Assembly (NCBI GenBank): GCA_023399815.1
Contig: JAEWOJ010000025.1
Location: 1-8,654 of the forward strand
Reading direction: 5' to 3'
DNA: 8,654 nucleotides
Origin: Pseudomonadota bacterium
GTDB taxonomy: Bacteria > Pseudomonadota > Gammaproteobacteria > Xanthomonadales > Xanthomonadaceae
The position numbers were made by a program, and so were the translations under genes. The notes below the pieces were generated by a model, which worked only from the letters and a program-made list of their open reading frames with translations, ran no database searches and had not been told where the DNA came from. Positions 1-7,455 of the stretch are shown piece by piece. How positions within the stretch are numbered: position 1 is the stretch's first letter; every line of letters begins with the position of its first letter.

Positions 1-1
1 C

Positions 2-2011
<2,010 letters not shown>

Positions 2012-2025
2012 CGACGTGAGTGGTT

Positions 2026-2152
2026 TTCCCCCTCCCTTCCGTGCGAAGCACGGAGGGGAGGGCCGGGGAGGGGTAGCTTTTGACTTCCGCGAAGAACCCA
2101 AGGCACCCCCTCCCGACCTCCCCCTGCCCGCTGTGCGGGCAAGGGGAGGGAA
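2026..2152. repeat. Large imperfect palindrome of two inverted hairpin units (BIME/REP-like)
   Basis: This fills most of the 166-bp gap between the copA stop and the cueR start. Unit 1 is a hairpin of 2030-2044 with 2048-2062 (15 pairs including one G-T, loop GAA), followed by a G-rich tail to 2074. Unit 2 is the same design inverted: tail from 2105, then 2117-2131 with 2135-2149 (15 positions, one mismatch, loop TGT). Between them CTTC-CGC-GAAG (2084-2094) lies on the symmetry centre, near 2089, and the ends TTCCC/GGGAA (2026-2030, 2148-2152) also match. REP elements paired this way are called BIMEs. I recall similar CCCTCCC-type intergenic repeats in Xanthomonadaceae but cannot check copy number. 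There is no T-run, so it is not an obvious intrinsic terminator. It may affect copA mRNA stability or read-through into cueR. Confidence 0.65.
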
Positions 2153-2177
2153 TGCTTCCGGGCAGGGTGGGCAAAGT

Positions 2178-2675
2178 ATGAAAACGACGATGGACGAAGC
2201 CATGAACATCGGCCAGGCGGCGAAGGCCACCGGCATCTCGGCCAAGATGATCCGCTACTACGAGGACAGTGGCCTGATCGGGCCGGTGGCGCGCACCGAC
2301 GCCGGCTATCGCGTCTATGGGCCGCGCGACATCCACGCCCTGGGCTTCATCAAGCGCTCGCGCGACATGGGCTTCAGCGTGGAGCGCATCGGCGAACTGC
2401 TGCAGCTGTGGCGCGACCGTTCGCGCCACAGCGCCGACGTCAAGCGCATGGCGCTGGAGCACGTGGCGGTGCTGCGCCGGCGCATCGCCGAGCTGCAGGA
2501 CATGGTGAGCACGGTGCAGGCATTGGCCGACTGCTGCGCCGGCGACGAACGGCCGGACTGCCCGATCCTCAGCGACATCGCCACCGGTGCGCCGCTGTCT
2601 CATCCGTCCACGGAGAAGGGGCCTGCGAAAGGGCAGCGTGGCAGAACGCGCGCGTGCCAGAAAACGCCTGAATAA
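2178..2675 (+). CDS. cueR: CueR-type Cu(I)-responsive MerR-family transcriptional regulator
   Basis: Cytoplasmic dimeric regulator that binds Cu(I) and activates copper-export promoters by DNA distortion. The winged helix-turn-helix begins at MNIGQAAKATGIS, followed by MIRYYEDSGLI and GYRVYG, then a long dimerisation helix. Counting from the internal ATG at 2202, the metal ligands are Cys112 and Cys120 in CCAGDERPDCPIL, and Ser77 (RHSADVKR) falls where E. coli CueR has the serine typical of monovalent-metal sensors. Start choice: ATG 2178 has an AGGGTGGG ribosome-binding site 7-10 bases upstream and adds 8 residues; ATG 2202 matches E. coli numbering exactly but has only a weak site. The open frame back to 2016 crosses the palindrome and is not used. 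The C-terminus runs about 35 residues past the second ligand, is basic and low-complexity, and lacks the CCHH ending of E. coli CueR. It lies on the copA strand and may be partly co-transcribed. Confidence 0.92.
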   Translation: MKTTMDEAMNIGQAAKATGISAKMIRYYEDSGLIGPVARTDAGYRVYGPRDIHALGFIKRSRDMGFSVERIGELLQLWRDRSRHSADVKRMALEHVAVLRRRIAELQDMVSTVQALADCCAGDERPDCPILSDIATGAPLSHPSTEKGPAKGQRGRTRACQKTPE

Positions 2676-2720
2676 ACGCCTAAAAATGTCGTGTGGAAGG
2701 AGCGGCGACTTCAGGAAGGA

Positions 2721-2748
2721 TTGAAGTGGATAACGGAAAAATTACATC
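2721..2748 (+). promoter_or_regulatory. Possible sigma-70 promoter for the Ax21-family gene
   Basis: TTGAAG (2721-2726) and TACATC (2743-2748) are spaced 16 bases apart, with an A-rich spacer that stands out in this GC-rich sequence. The -35 matches 4 of 6 consensus bases and the -10 matches 3 of 6. Initiation would fall near 2755, giving a leader of about 55 bases. This is read by eye. Confidence 0.35.
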
Positions 2749-2752
2749 CGGA

Positions 2753-2779
2753 CGCAGGCAGCCGAACGCGTTGCCTGCG
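2753..2779 (+). other. Stem-loop in the leader of the Ax21-family gene
   Basis: CGCAGGCA (2753-2760) pairs perfectly with TGCCTGCG (2772-2779); a G-T and a C-G pair extend the stem inward to 10 pairs around a 7-base loop. It starts almost where transcription from the 2721-2748 promoter would begin. A hairpin at the extreme 5' end is known to stabilise some outer-membrane protein mRNAs such as E. coli ompA. It could instead be the 3' end of the cueR transcript, but no T-run follows. Confidence 0.4.
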
Positions 2780-2810
2780 CCACCAGACAGTAATTCCCGA
2801 AGGTGTACCC

Positions 2811-3386
2811 ATGAAGAATTCCCTGATTGCCTTGGCCCTGGCGGCCGCCCTCCCGTTCGCCGCTTCCGCTGCCGACAATCTTTCCTACAACTACGTCGAA
2901 GGCGATTACGCCAGGACCGATGTTTCCGGTCCCGATACCGAAGGCTGGGCGCTGAAGGGTTCCTGGGCCTTCCATCCGAACTTCCACGTGTTCGGCGATT
3001 TCAACCAGCAGAAGGTCGACCACACCGACGCCAGGTTCGACCAGTGGCGCATCGGCGCGGGCTACAACCGCGCCATCGCGCCGAGCGCCGACCTGGTCGC
3101 GCGCGTGGCCTACCAGAAGTTCGACCCGCACCACAGCAACCTGGACTTCGACGGCTACAACGCCGAAGTGGGCCTGCGCAATGCGTTCGGCGAGCACGTG
3201 GAGGTGTATGCCTTCGCCGGCTACGAGGACTACAGCAAGAAGCACGGCATCAATCCGGACGGCGCGTTCTACGGCCGCCTGGGCGGCCAGGTGAAGTTGA
3301 ACCGGAACTGGGGCATCAACGGCGACGTCAAGATGGACCGCCATGGCGACAAGGAATGGTCGGTCGGCCCGCGCTTCAGCTGGTAA
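2811..3386 (+). CDS. ax21: Ax21-family small outer-membrane beta-barrel protein
   Basis: A 191-residue exported protein. The start at 2811 gives a clean signal peptide (MKNS, then a hydrophobic core to AASA) cut after residue 20 or 21, with an AAGG ribosome-binding site upstream; the longer frame from 2691 has no such logic. The mature protein begins DNLSYNYVEGDYART, very like the Xanthomonas/Stenotrophomonas Ax21 N-terminus as I recall it. Alternating polar/aromatic strands follow (FHVFGDF, WRIGAGYN, VARVAYQKFD, VEVYAFAGYEDYSKK), and the chain ends VGPRFSW, with the terminal aromatic residue typical of barrel proteins recognised by BamA. Predicted role: small outer-membrane barrel of unknown transport or structural function. 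The early reports of Ax21 as a sulfated XA21 immune elicitor were retracted, so the name should not be read as evidence of that activity. A strong terminator follows, so it is probably monocistronic. Confidence 0.9.
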   Translation: MKNSLIALALAAALPFAASAADNLSYNYVEGDYARTDVSGPDTEGWALKGSWAFHPNFHVFGDFNQQKVDHTDARFDQWRIGAGYNRAIAPSADLVARVAYQKFDPHHSNLDFDGYNAEVGLRNAFGEHVEVYAFAGYEDYSKKHGINPDGAFYGRLGGQVKLNRNWGINGDVKMDRHGDKEWSVGPRFSW

Positions 3387-3407
3387 GCAGCCTGCGAGCG
3401 GCAATAC

Positions 3408-3438
3408 GCGAAGAGCCCGGCAATGCCGGGCTCTTCGC
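3408..3438. terminator. Bidirectional terminator between convergent genes
   Basis: A perfect 14-bp stem, 3408-3421 (GCGAAGAGCCCGGC) with 3425-3438, closes on the loop AAT. It begins 21 bases after the Ax21-family stop and 17 bases beyond the YehS stop on the other strand. It lacks a long T-run, but its strength and position between convergent genes make a shared terminator very likely. Confidence 0.85.
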
Positions 3439-3455
3439 TTCATGCAGGTCGCGGC

Positions 3456-3929
3456 TCATTCGCCGCCGCGCAGGCGTGCGGTGAGGCCCTTGAGGAAGTT
3501 GCGCAGCAACTGGTCGCCGCAGGGCCGGTAGTTCTTGTGGTCCGGCTGGCGGAACAGCGCCGACAGCTCCGGCTTGGACAGCGGGAAACCCGCCGCGTCG
3601 AAGATCGCGTGCATGTCCACGTCCTTGAGCTGGAAGGCGACGCGCAGCTTCTTCAGCACCAGGTTGTTGCTGATGCGCGTTTCCGGCGCGCGCGGCGGCT
3701 GCGCATCGTCGCGGCCGCGGAAGTGGACGATCAGGCCATCGAGGAAGCGCGCCAGCGCCGCATCCGGGCAGGCCTCGAACAGCGGCTCGTCGTCGCGGCG
3801 CAGGAAATCGTGCACCTGCGCCTGGTCCACTTCGAACGCGGGGGCGGCCAGGTGGATGAGGTCCACCACATGCTTGTCGCCCAGGTCGAGCATGTAGCGG
3901 ATGCTGCGCAGTACGTCGTTGTTGATCAT
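3456..3929 (-). CDS. yehS: YehS-like DUF1456 family protein
   Basis: A 157-residue soluble protein that aligns along its length with E. coli YehS (156 residues, no established function), from memory. Two DUF1456 repeats are visible: the first with NNDVLRSIRYMLDL (residues 3-16), FLRRDDE and CPDAALARFLDGLI; the second with SNNLVLKKLRVAF (87-99) and PDHKNYRPCGDQLLRNFLKGL (129-149). The ATG at 3929 is chosen because GGAG (3935-3938) lies 5 bases upstream and the product begins MINND like relatives; two in-frame GTGs just upstream (3935, 3932) are unlikely. There is no signal peptide or membrane segment. It converges on the Ax21-family gene through the shared hairpin. On the minus strand, TACACT (3979-3974) could be its -10 box. 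Confidence 0.93.
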   Translation of the reverse strand: MINNDVLRSIRYMLDLGDKHVVDLIHLAAPAFEVDQAQVHDFLRRDDEPLFEACPDAALARFLDGLIVHFRGRDDAQPPRAPETRISNNLVLKKLRVAFQLKDVDMHAIFDAAGFPLSKPELSALFRQPDHKNYRPCGDQLLRNFLKGLTARLRGGE

Positions 3930-4298
3930 CACCACTCCGGAACGGCCGCGGCGCGACTGCCCGGCAGGCGCACAGTGTAACGCCGTCGCAGGAGGCGCCC
4001 GCTACAATCCGGGGTGATCCATCCTTCGGCACATCCCATGCGCACTACCGTCCATGCCGCGCTCTCCACCGTCGCGCACCACGCGCCGCGCCCGGGCGAC
4101 GCGGGCAGCGACATCCCGGCCGTGGGGGTGATGCGTGGCCGCCGTCAGGTATCGGGTTCGCTGATCGATGGCATCGCGCCGACTCGCGAACGGCTGAGGT
4201 TCCGCGCCGAAAGCGGCGCCGATAAGGACGATGGTGTCTTCGCGCGTGGGCACGCAGGCATCATTGACCGGGCTTCATCGGCCGACGCCTGAACCGCG
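3930..4298. other. Divergent intergenic region, no confident gene
   Basis: This 369-bp stretch separates yehS (-) from the DUF6122 gene (+). Near its left end are two opposite -10-like boxes, TACACT on the minus strand (3979-3974) and TACAAT on the plus strand (4003-4008), neither with a good -35. A plus-strand ORF from ATG 4038 to TGA 4292 (84 codons) begins MRTTVHAALSTVAHH; it has no ribosome-binding site, no recognisable family, and lower third-position GC in its second half than the surrounding genes. It ends 6 bases before, and in the same frame as, the DUF6122 start. It could be an unrecognised small gene, a decayed gene or chance. A minus-strand ORF over 4253-4002 is equally unconvincing. 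Confidence 0.5.
4003..4008 (+). promoter_or_regulatory. -10-like box TACAAT
   Basis: TACAAT differs from the consensus TATAAT by one base and stands in the context CGCTACAATCCGG, amid GC-rich sequence. No acceptable -35 is seen 16-18 bases upstream. If active, it would transcribe the doubtful ORF at 4038 and the DUF6122 gene at 4299. Confidence 0.3.
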
Positions 4299-4622
4299 AT
4301 GGGACTGCGCGCCATCCTGCATCTGTGCCTGCACGCGGCGGTACCGGCGCTGCTGGCGTGGTTGTTCTGGCGGCCGCGGTTCGGCCGCGCGTGGCTGCTG
4401 ATGCTGCTTGGCTGGGTGATCGACCTGGATCACCTGCTGGCCGATCCGGTCTACGCGCCGGACCGCTGCAGCATCGGTTTCCATCCGCTGCACACCGCGC
4501 CGGCGATCGTCGTCTACGCGGGACTGGCGCTGCCGCGCCGCACGCGGCTGTTCGGCATCGGCCTGCTGCTGCACATCGCGCTCGATGCCATCGACTGCGC
4601 CTGGATGCGTTGCGGCGGTTGA
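4299..4622 (+). CDS. DUF6122 family small membrane protein
   Basis: A 107-residue inner-membrane protein. Hydrophobic segments lie at about residues 5-24, 31-43, 68-78 and 83-98. Between them are conserved polar blocks: DLDHLLADP (42-50), RCSIGFHPLH (56-65) and HIALDAID (92-99). This pattern, which I recognise as DUF6122, resembles the His/Asp arrangement of membrane-bound metal-dependent hydrolases such as the YdjM type, so a metal site at the membrane face is plausible. No activity is established. The start at 4299 gives MGLRAILHLCLH, as in relatives; there is no clear ribosome-binding site, and a stop in the same frame lies 6 bases upstream. It converges with the exported-protein gene at 4657 through a perfect 10-bp hairpin. 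Confidence concerns the family, not the function. Confidence 0.85.
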   Translation: MGLRAILHLCLHAAVPALLAWLFWRPRFGRAWLLMLLGWVIDLDHLLADPVYAPDRCSIGFHPLHTAPAIVVYAGLALPRRTRLFGIGLLLHIALDAIDCAWMRCGG

Positions 4623-4627
4623 AACCT

Positions 4628-4650
4628 GCCGTGCCGGTGGCCGGCACGGC
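4628..4650. terminator. Bidirectional terminator hairpin
   Basis: GCCGTGCCGG (4628-4637) pairs perfectly with CCGGCACGGC (4641-4650) around the loop TGG. It sits in the 34-bp gap between two convergent stop codons, where a shared terminator is expected. GAAAC lies just upstream on the plus strand and would read as GTTTC after the hairpin on the minus strand, giving a short T-run in that direction only. Confidence 0.75.
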
Positions 4651-4656
4651 GCACGT

Positions 4657-5100
4657 TCACCAGCCGCCGTACCAGGGGCCGGGGCCGTAGCCGAACGGAC
4701 CGGCGCCCTTGCCCTGGCTGACGTGGATGTTCAGGTCCACGCGGCGGGTGTTGCCTTCGTCGGTGGTGTAGTTCTTGCCGAGGTTGATGTCGGCCGAGGT
4801 CCAGTGGCTGTTGCCGAAGGCCTTGGAATAGCCGATGCCGGTGCTGACCGCGCCGTGCACCTGCAGCTTGTCGTCGGTGACCGATGCGGTCGCCGCCTCC
4901 TGCCTGCGCGGCTGCTGCGGGCCGCTGTGGTCGCCGTAGTAGGTGCCCGGGGCGTCGGCCTGGTAGGACGGATCGTTGAGGTAGCGCAGCGGCGCCTGCG
5001 GCACGCTCAGGTCCAGCGCGCCCGGCGCGGTGCCGGCGGCCTGCGCCATCGCCGGGATCGGCGCCAGCAGGCAGGCAAGGATCATGAGGGACCGGTTCAT
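4657..5100 (-). CDS. Exported protein of unknown function
   Basis: A 147-residue protein I cannot assign to a family. The ATG at 5100 gives a good signal peptide (MNRS, then LMILACLLAPIPAMA) cut near residue 19, so the product is probably periplasmic or outer-membrane associated; a GGAG lies 10 bases upstream. An ATG at 5130 would add ten residues and is less likely. The mature part has a Pro/Tyr-rich segment (LSVPQAPLRYLNDPSY, APGTYYGDHSG), a Gln/Arg-rich linker, then a region of alternating polar/hydrophobic residues (LQVHGAVSTGIGYSKAF, SADINLGKNY, RRVDLNIHVSQ) that looks like beta-strands. It ends in a Gly/Pro/aromatic tail, GPFGYGPGPWYGGW. There are no cysteines after cleavage, so no disulfides and no lipobox. 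Codon use resembles its neighbours. It lies 99 bases after the FAD oxidoreductase stop on the same strand and may be read from that operon or alone. Confidence 0.75.
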   Translation of the reverse strand: MNRSLMILACLLAPIPAMAQAAGTAPGALDLSVPQAPLRYLNDPSYQADAPGTYYGDHSGPQQPRRQEAATASVTDDKLQVHGAVSTGIGYSKAFGNSHWTSADINLGKNYTTDEGNTRRVDLNIHVSQGKGAGPFGYGPGPWYGGW

Positions 5101-5130
5101 CGCGCTGGCGCTCCTGGCTGGGGCCGTCAT

Positions 5131-5165
5131 CGTGGCAGGTGGAACATGGCAACGCTACTGCCACG
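5131..5165 (-). other. Inverted repeat upstream of the exported-protein gene
   Basis: CGTGGCAG (5131-5138) and CTGCCACG (5158-5165) form a perfect 8-bp inverted repeat with a 19-base spacer, in the 99-bp gap after the FAD oxidoreductase. Read on the minus strand, the first arm can instead pair locally as TGGCA-gtagcgt-TGCCA, so two exclusive hairpins are possible. It could end the upstream operon, act as an operator, or form a leader structure for the gene starting at 5100. Confidence 0.35.
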
Positions 5166-5199
5166 GCGGTGAACCGGGGCTGTCGTGGCCGGCATGTAC

Positions 5200-6411
5200 T
5201 CACTCCAGGCGGGCGAACCCGAACAGCGCGGCGAGCCGGTGCCGGCGCCGCTCGATGGCCGCGCGCAGCAGGCCGGCGCCGATCATCGAGTAGGTGATGC
5301 CGTTGCCGCCGTAGGCCATGGCGAACAGCACGCGCGGTCCCCACTGCGGATGGGCGCCGAAGAACGGCAGGCCGTCGCCGGTTTCGGCGAAGGTACCGGC
5401 CCAGGCGAAGGCCGGGGTCACCGGCAGCTGCGGGAACAGCCCTCGTACCTTCGCCGCCAGCCGGCCGGCCTTGCGCTCCACGCGCGCATCGCGCCGCGCC
5501 GGCACGTCGATCGCGTCGTCCTCGCCACCGACCAGCAGGCGCAGGTCGGCGGTGCTGCGCAGGTACAAATAGGGCCGCGCCGATTCCCACAGCATGGTCC
5601 GGCGCAGCGGCCCGAGCGCGTCGGCCGGCAACGGATCGGTGACGAAGGCGTAGCTGCTGCGGTTGCGGGCGACGCGCCGGTCGAGCCAGCGCTCGTTGGC
5701 ATAGCCGGCGGCCAGCACCACGTGGCCGCACCTCACCTGCACGCCGTCGGCGGTGGTCGCCACCACGCCGCGCGACGTCGGGCGCAGGGTGGCGACGGTG
5801 GTGCGGTCGAACACCTGCGCGCCGCGCCGTTGCAGCCGCGCCAGCAGGCGGTGGGCCATGCGGTACGGGTCCAGGCTGGCGGCCACGTCGCTGAGGATGG
5901 CCGCCGGCGCCTGGAAGCCATAGGCGGCGTGGATGTCGTCCGGTTCCAGCCAGTGCACGGCGAAGCCATGCTTCCTGCGCAGCTCGTACTCGGCGCGCAG
6001 GTCGGCGCGGTGGCGCCGCCGGCTGGCGTAGTAGAGGCTGTCGCCGCGCCGGAAATCGACGCCGCGCACCGTCGCCGCCAGCGCCTGCAGCGCCGGGATC
6101 GCCTCGGCGCAGGCGCGATAGGCCAGTACCGCGGCGGCCTCGCCGTAGCGCTCGGCCAGGTCGATCATGTGCGTGTCGATCTCGTACTGCAGCAGGGCGG
6201 TGCTGGCCGCGCTGGAGCCCCAGCCGATGTCGCGCTGTTCCACCACCGCCACGTCGTGCCCGTGGCGGGCCAGTTCGTCGGCGACCAGCGCGCCGGTGAT
6301 GCCGCCGCCGACCACCAGCACGTCGCAGCGCAGCGCCTGCCGCAATGGCGGATAGGCATGCATCAGCCCGTTCCTGACCGCCCAGAACGGATAGCCGCTT
6401 TTCAGGTCCAC
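5200..6411 (-). CDS. FAD-dependent oxidoreductase, DAO family (PF01266-type)
   Basis: A 403-residue flavoenzyme of the D-amino-acid oxidase/glycine oxidase fold. The FAD Rossmann motif is VLVVGGGITGA (31-41), followed by VAVVEQRDIGWGSSAAS (55-70), where the acidic residue after the second strand binds the ribose. A second flavin-contact region is HVVLAAGYANE, and the C-terminus has the family's GDGLPFFG (345-352) and YGGNGITYS (367-375). Some relatives with this N-terminus carry a C-terminal Rieske 2Fe-2S domain; here the chain stops right after the FAD domain, so electrons must go to oxygen or another partner. The substrate is unknown, probably an amine or amino acid. The start is GTG at 6411, with GGAG about 8 bases upstream and the product beginning MDLKSGYPFW; there is no signal peptide. 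It lies 24 bases after the lipocalin stop, so the two are probably one operon. Confidence 0.9.
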   Translation of the reverse strand: MDLKSGYPFWAVRNGLMHAYPPLRQALRCDVLVVGGGITGALVADELARHGHDVAVVEQRDIGWGSSAASTALLQYEIDTHMIDLAERYGEAAAVLAYRACAEAIPALQALAATVRGVDFRRGDSLYYASRRRHRADLRAEYELRRKHGFAVHWLEPDDIHAAYGFQAPAAILSDVAASLDPYRMAHRLLARLQRRGAQVFDRTTVATLRPTSRGVVATTADGVQVRCGHVVLAAGYANERWLDRRVARNRSSYAFVTDPLPADALGPLRRTMLWESARPYLYLRSTADLRLLVGGEDDAIDVPARRDARVERKAGRLAAKVRGLFPQLPVTPAFAWAGTFAETGDGLPFFGAHPQWGPRVLFAMAYGGNGITYSMIGAGLLRAAIERRRHRLAALFGFARLE

Positions 6412-6435
6412 ATCCCGGCTCCGGCGTGGTGGGGA

Positions 6436-6927
6436 TCAGGCGGTCGGGTGGCCGGTGTGCGGCGTGTGGATCAGCCGCTCCACGTCGAACCCCTGCTGGC
6501 GCGCGTAGGCGATGTAGTGCTGGCGCGTGGTCTCGTCCATGTGCGGCTCGCGCGCGAGCAGCCACAGGTAGCGGCGGTCGGGACTGCCGACCAGCGCGGT
6601 GGTGTAGCCGCCATCGACCAGGATCACCCAGTAGTCGCCCTTGGTGAAAGGAATCCAGCGCAGTCCCTCGGGCAGGAAACTCACTTCCAGGCGGCTGTTG
6701 GAGGCATCGACCGGCCTGGCCTGGCCGATGGCTTCCTCCAGTTCGCCATCGCGCAGGCAGCGGTTGCGCACGCGGATGCCGCCGTCGTCCTCGAGCGCGT
6801 AGTGCGCGCTGACGTCGGTGGCATCCTCTGGCTCGTGGCGCATCGGCAGGCGGTCGATCTCGTACCAGGTGCCGAGATAGCGCGGCAGGTCGAGCGAGGC
6901 GACGGTCGGCAGCGGCGGGTGGTCCAT
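6436..6927 (-). CDS. blc: Bacterial lipocalin, Blc family, without export signal
   Basis: A 163-residue beta-barrel that binds lipids or other hydrophobic ligands. The lipocalin signature is LGTWYEIDRLP (18-28), with supporting motifs NRC (55-57), LEVSFLP (80-86), GDYWVILVD (97-105) and YLWLLAREP (120-128), then a C-terminal helix, all in the order found in Blc. E. coli Blc is an outer-membrane lipoprotein, but here the ATG at 6927, preceded by GGAG five bases away, gives MDHPPLPTVASLDLPRYLG with no signal peptide or lipobox. The upstream frame offers WPIACLPAHAA, which is not preceded by a hydrophobic core and does not fit a lipobox. The protein is therefore predicted cytoplasmic, beside the FAD oxidoreductase gene. 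A possible -10 box TATAGC (6964-6959) lies 31 bases before the start; no good -35 is seen. Confidence 0.92.
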   Translation of the reverse strand: MDHPPLPTVASLDLPRYLGTWYEIDRLPMRHEPEDATDVSAHYALEDDGGIRVRNRCLRDGELEEAIGQARPVDASNSRLEVSFLPEGLRWIPFTKGDYWVILVDGGYTTALVGSPDRRYLWLLAREPHMDETTRQHYIAYARQQGFDVERLIHTPHTGHPTA

Positions 6928-7074
6928 GGCGTCTCCGGCAGCGTGGGCGGGCAGGCAAGCTATAGGCCAGTGCGGGTGAATGCGGCGTGCCCGCGCCGGC
7001 GCCATCGGCGCTGCCGTCGCCCGCCATTGCCGCGTCTGCGCTAGGCTTGCAGGCTCCGAAAACGGGAGAGGCCG

Positions 7075-7323
7075 ATGTACGCCGTGATCCTTCTCAGGGG
7101 CCCGGAGCGCTATGCGCGCGAACACTGGGCGCAGGTGCCGGACCTGGTCGATTACGAGGGCGAAAGCTATTCGCTGCGCGCCGGGCCAAGGCAGCCGCTG
7201 CCGACCGACCGGGAGTGGGAGCCGGTGGCGGTATACGCGCCCGACGAGTTGACCGAGGAAGAGTTCCAGGACCTCTATGAACGGCATCGGCCGCATGTCG
7301 CCGAGCTGGGACTGAAGTACTGA
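7075..7323 (+). CDS. Small uncharacterised protein (82 residues)
   Basis: I do not recognise the family. The start at 7075 has a strong ribosome-binding site, GGGAGAGG, ending 3 bases upstream, and codon use is typical of the window, so it looks truly coding. The protein begins with a hydrophobic strand (MYAVILLRGPERY) and continues with acidic and aromatic segments (WAQVPDLVDYEGESYSLRAG, EWEPVAVYAP, LTEEEFQDLYERHRPHVAELGLKY). The last part is a likely charged helix. There is no signal peptide, membrane segment or cysteine, which suggests a small cytoplasmic alpha/beta protein. It is divergent from the lipocalin gene, with 147 bases between the two starts. Confidence 0.75.
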   Translation: MYAVILLRGPERYAREHWAQVPDLVDYEGESYSLRAGPRQPLPTDREWEPVAVYAPDELTEEEFQDLYERHRPHVAELGLKY

Positions 7324-7384
7324 GGACCAGTCGCCGCGACGTGGCCGCGAGGCTGTTCCCGCATGGCGCATCGCACGGGAATGT

Positions 7385-7399
7385 CCCGCGTCTGGCGGG
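7385..7399 (+). terminator. Weak hairpin after the small-protein gene
   Basis: CCCGC (7385-7389) and GCGGG (7395-7399) pair around a 5-base loop, 62 bases past the stop. It overlaps a competing pair, TTCCCG (7356-7361) with CGGGAA (7376-7381). Neither is followed by T residues, so termination here is only a guess. Confidence 0.25.
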
Positions 7400-7455
7400 C
7401 CTGATACCCACGCATGCCGGCCAGGCGTTTGGCGGAGCGTGGACACCGGCTGGCT

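Noticed and set aside
2028..2076. Intrinsic terminator or SMAG-type REP with GTAG head
   Set aside because: No T-run follows the hairpin, and the GTAG (2073-2076) lies 3' of the stem-loop rather than at the 5' side expected for SMAG repeats.
2661..2684. Tandem AACGCCT copies at the end of cueR
   Set aside because: Only two short copies 14 bases apart, at the stop codon; too little to call a repeat element or binding site.
6928..6985. Upstream lipobox for the lipocalin (PIAC)
   Set aside because: There is no hydrophobic signal core before it, the -3 residue is wrong, and the ribosome-binding site points to ATG 6927.
4514..7027. 837-residue minus-strand ORF
   Set aside because: It runs through three supported genes in a shadow frame and is Arg/Pro/Ala-rich with no domain.
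5185..7044. 619-residue plus-strand ORF
   Set aside because: It is antisense to the lipocalin and FAD oxidoreductase genes, whose family motifs are clear; the Val/Gln/His/Arg-rich translation has no domain.
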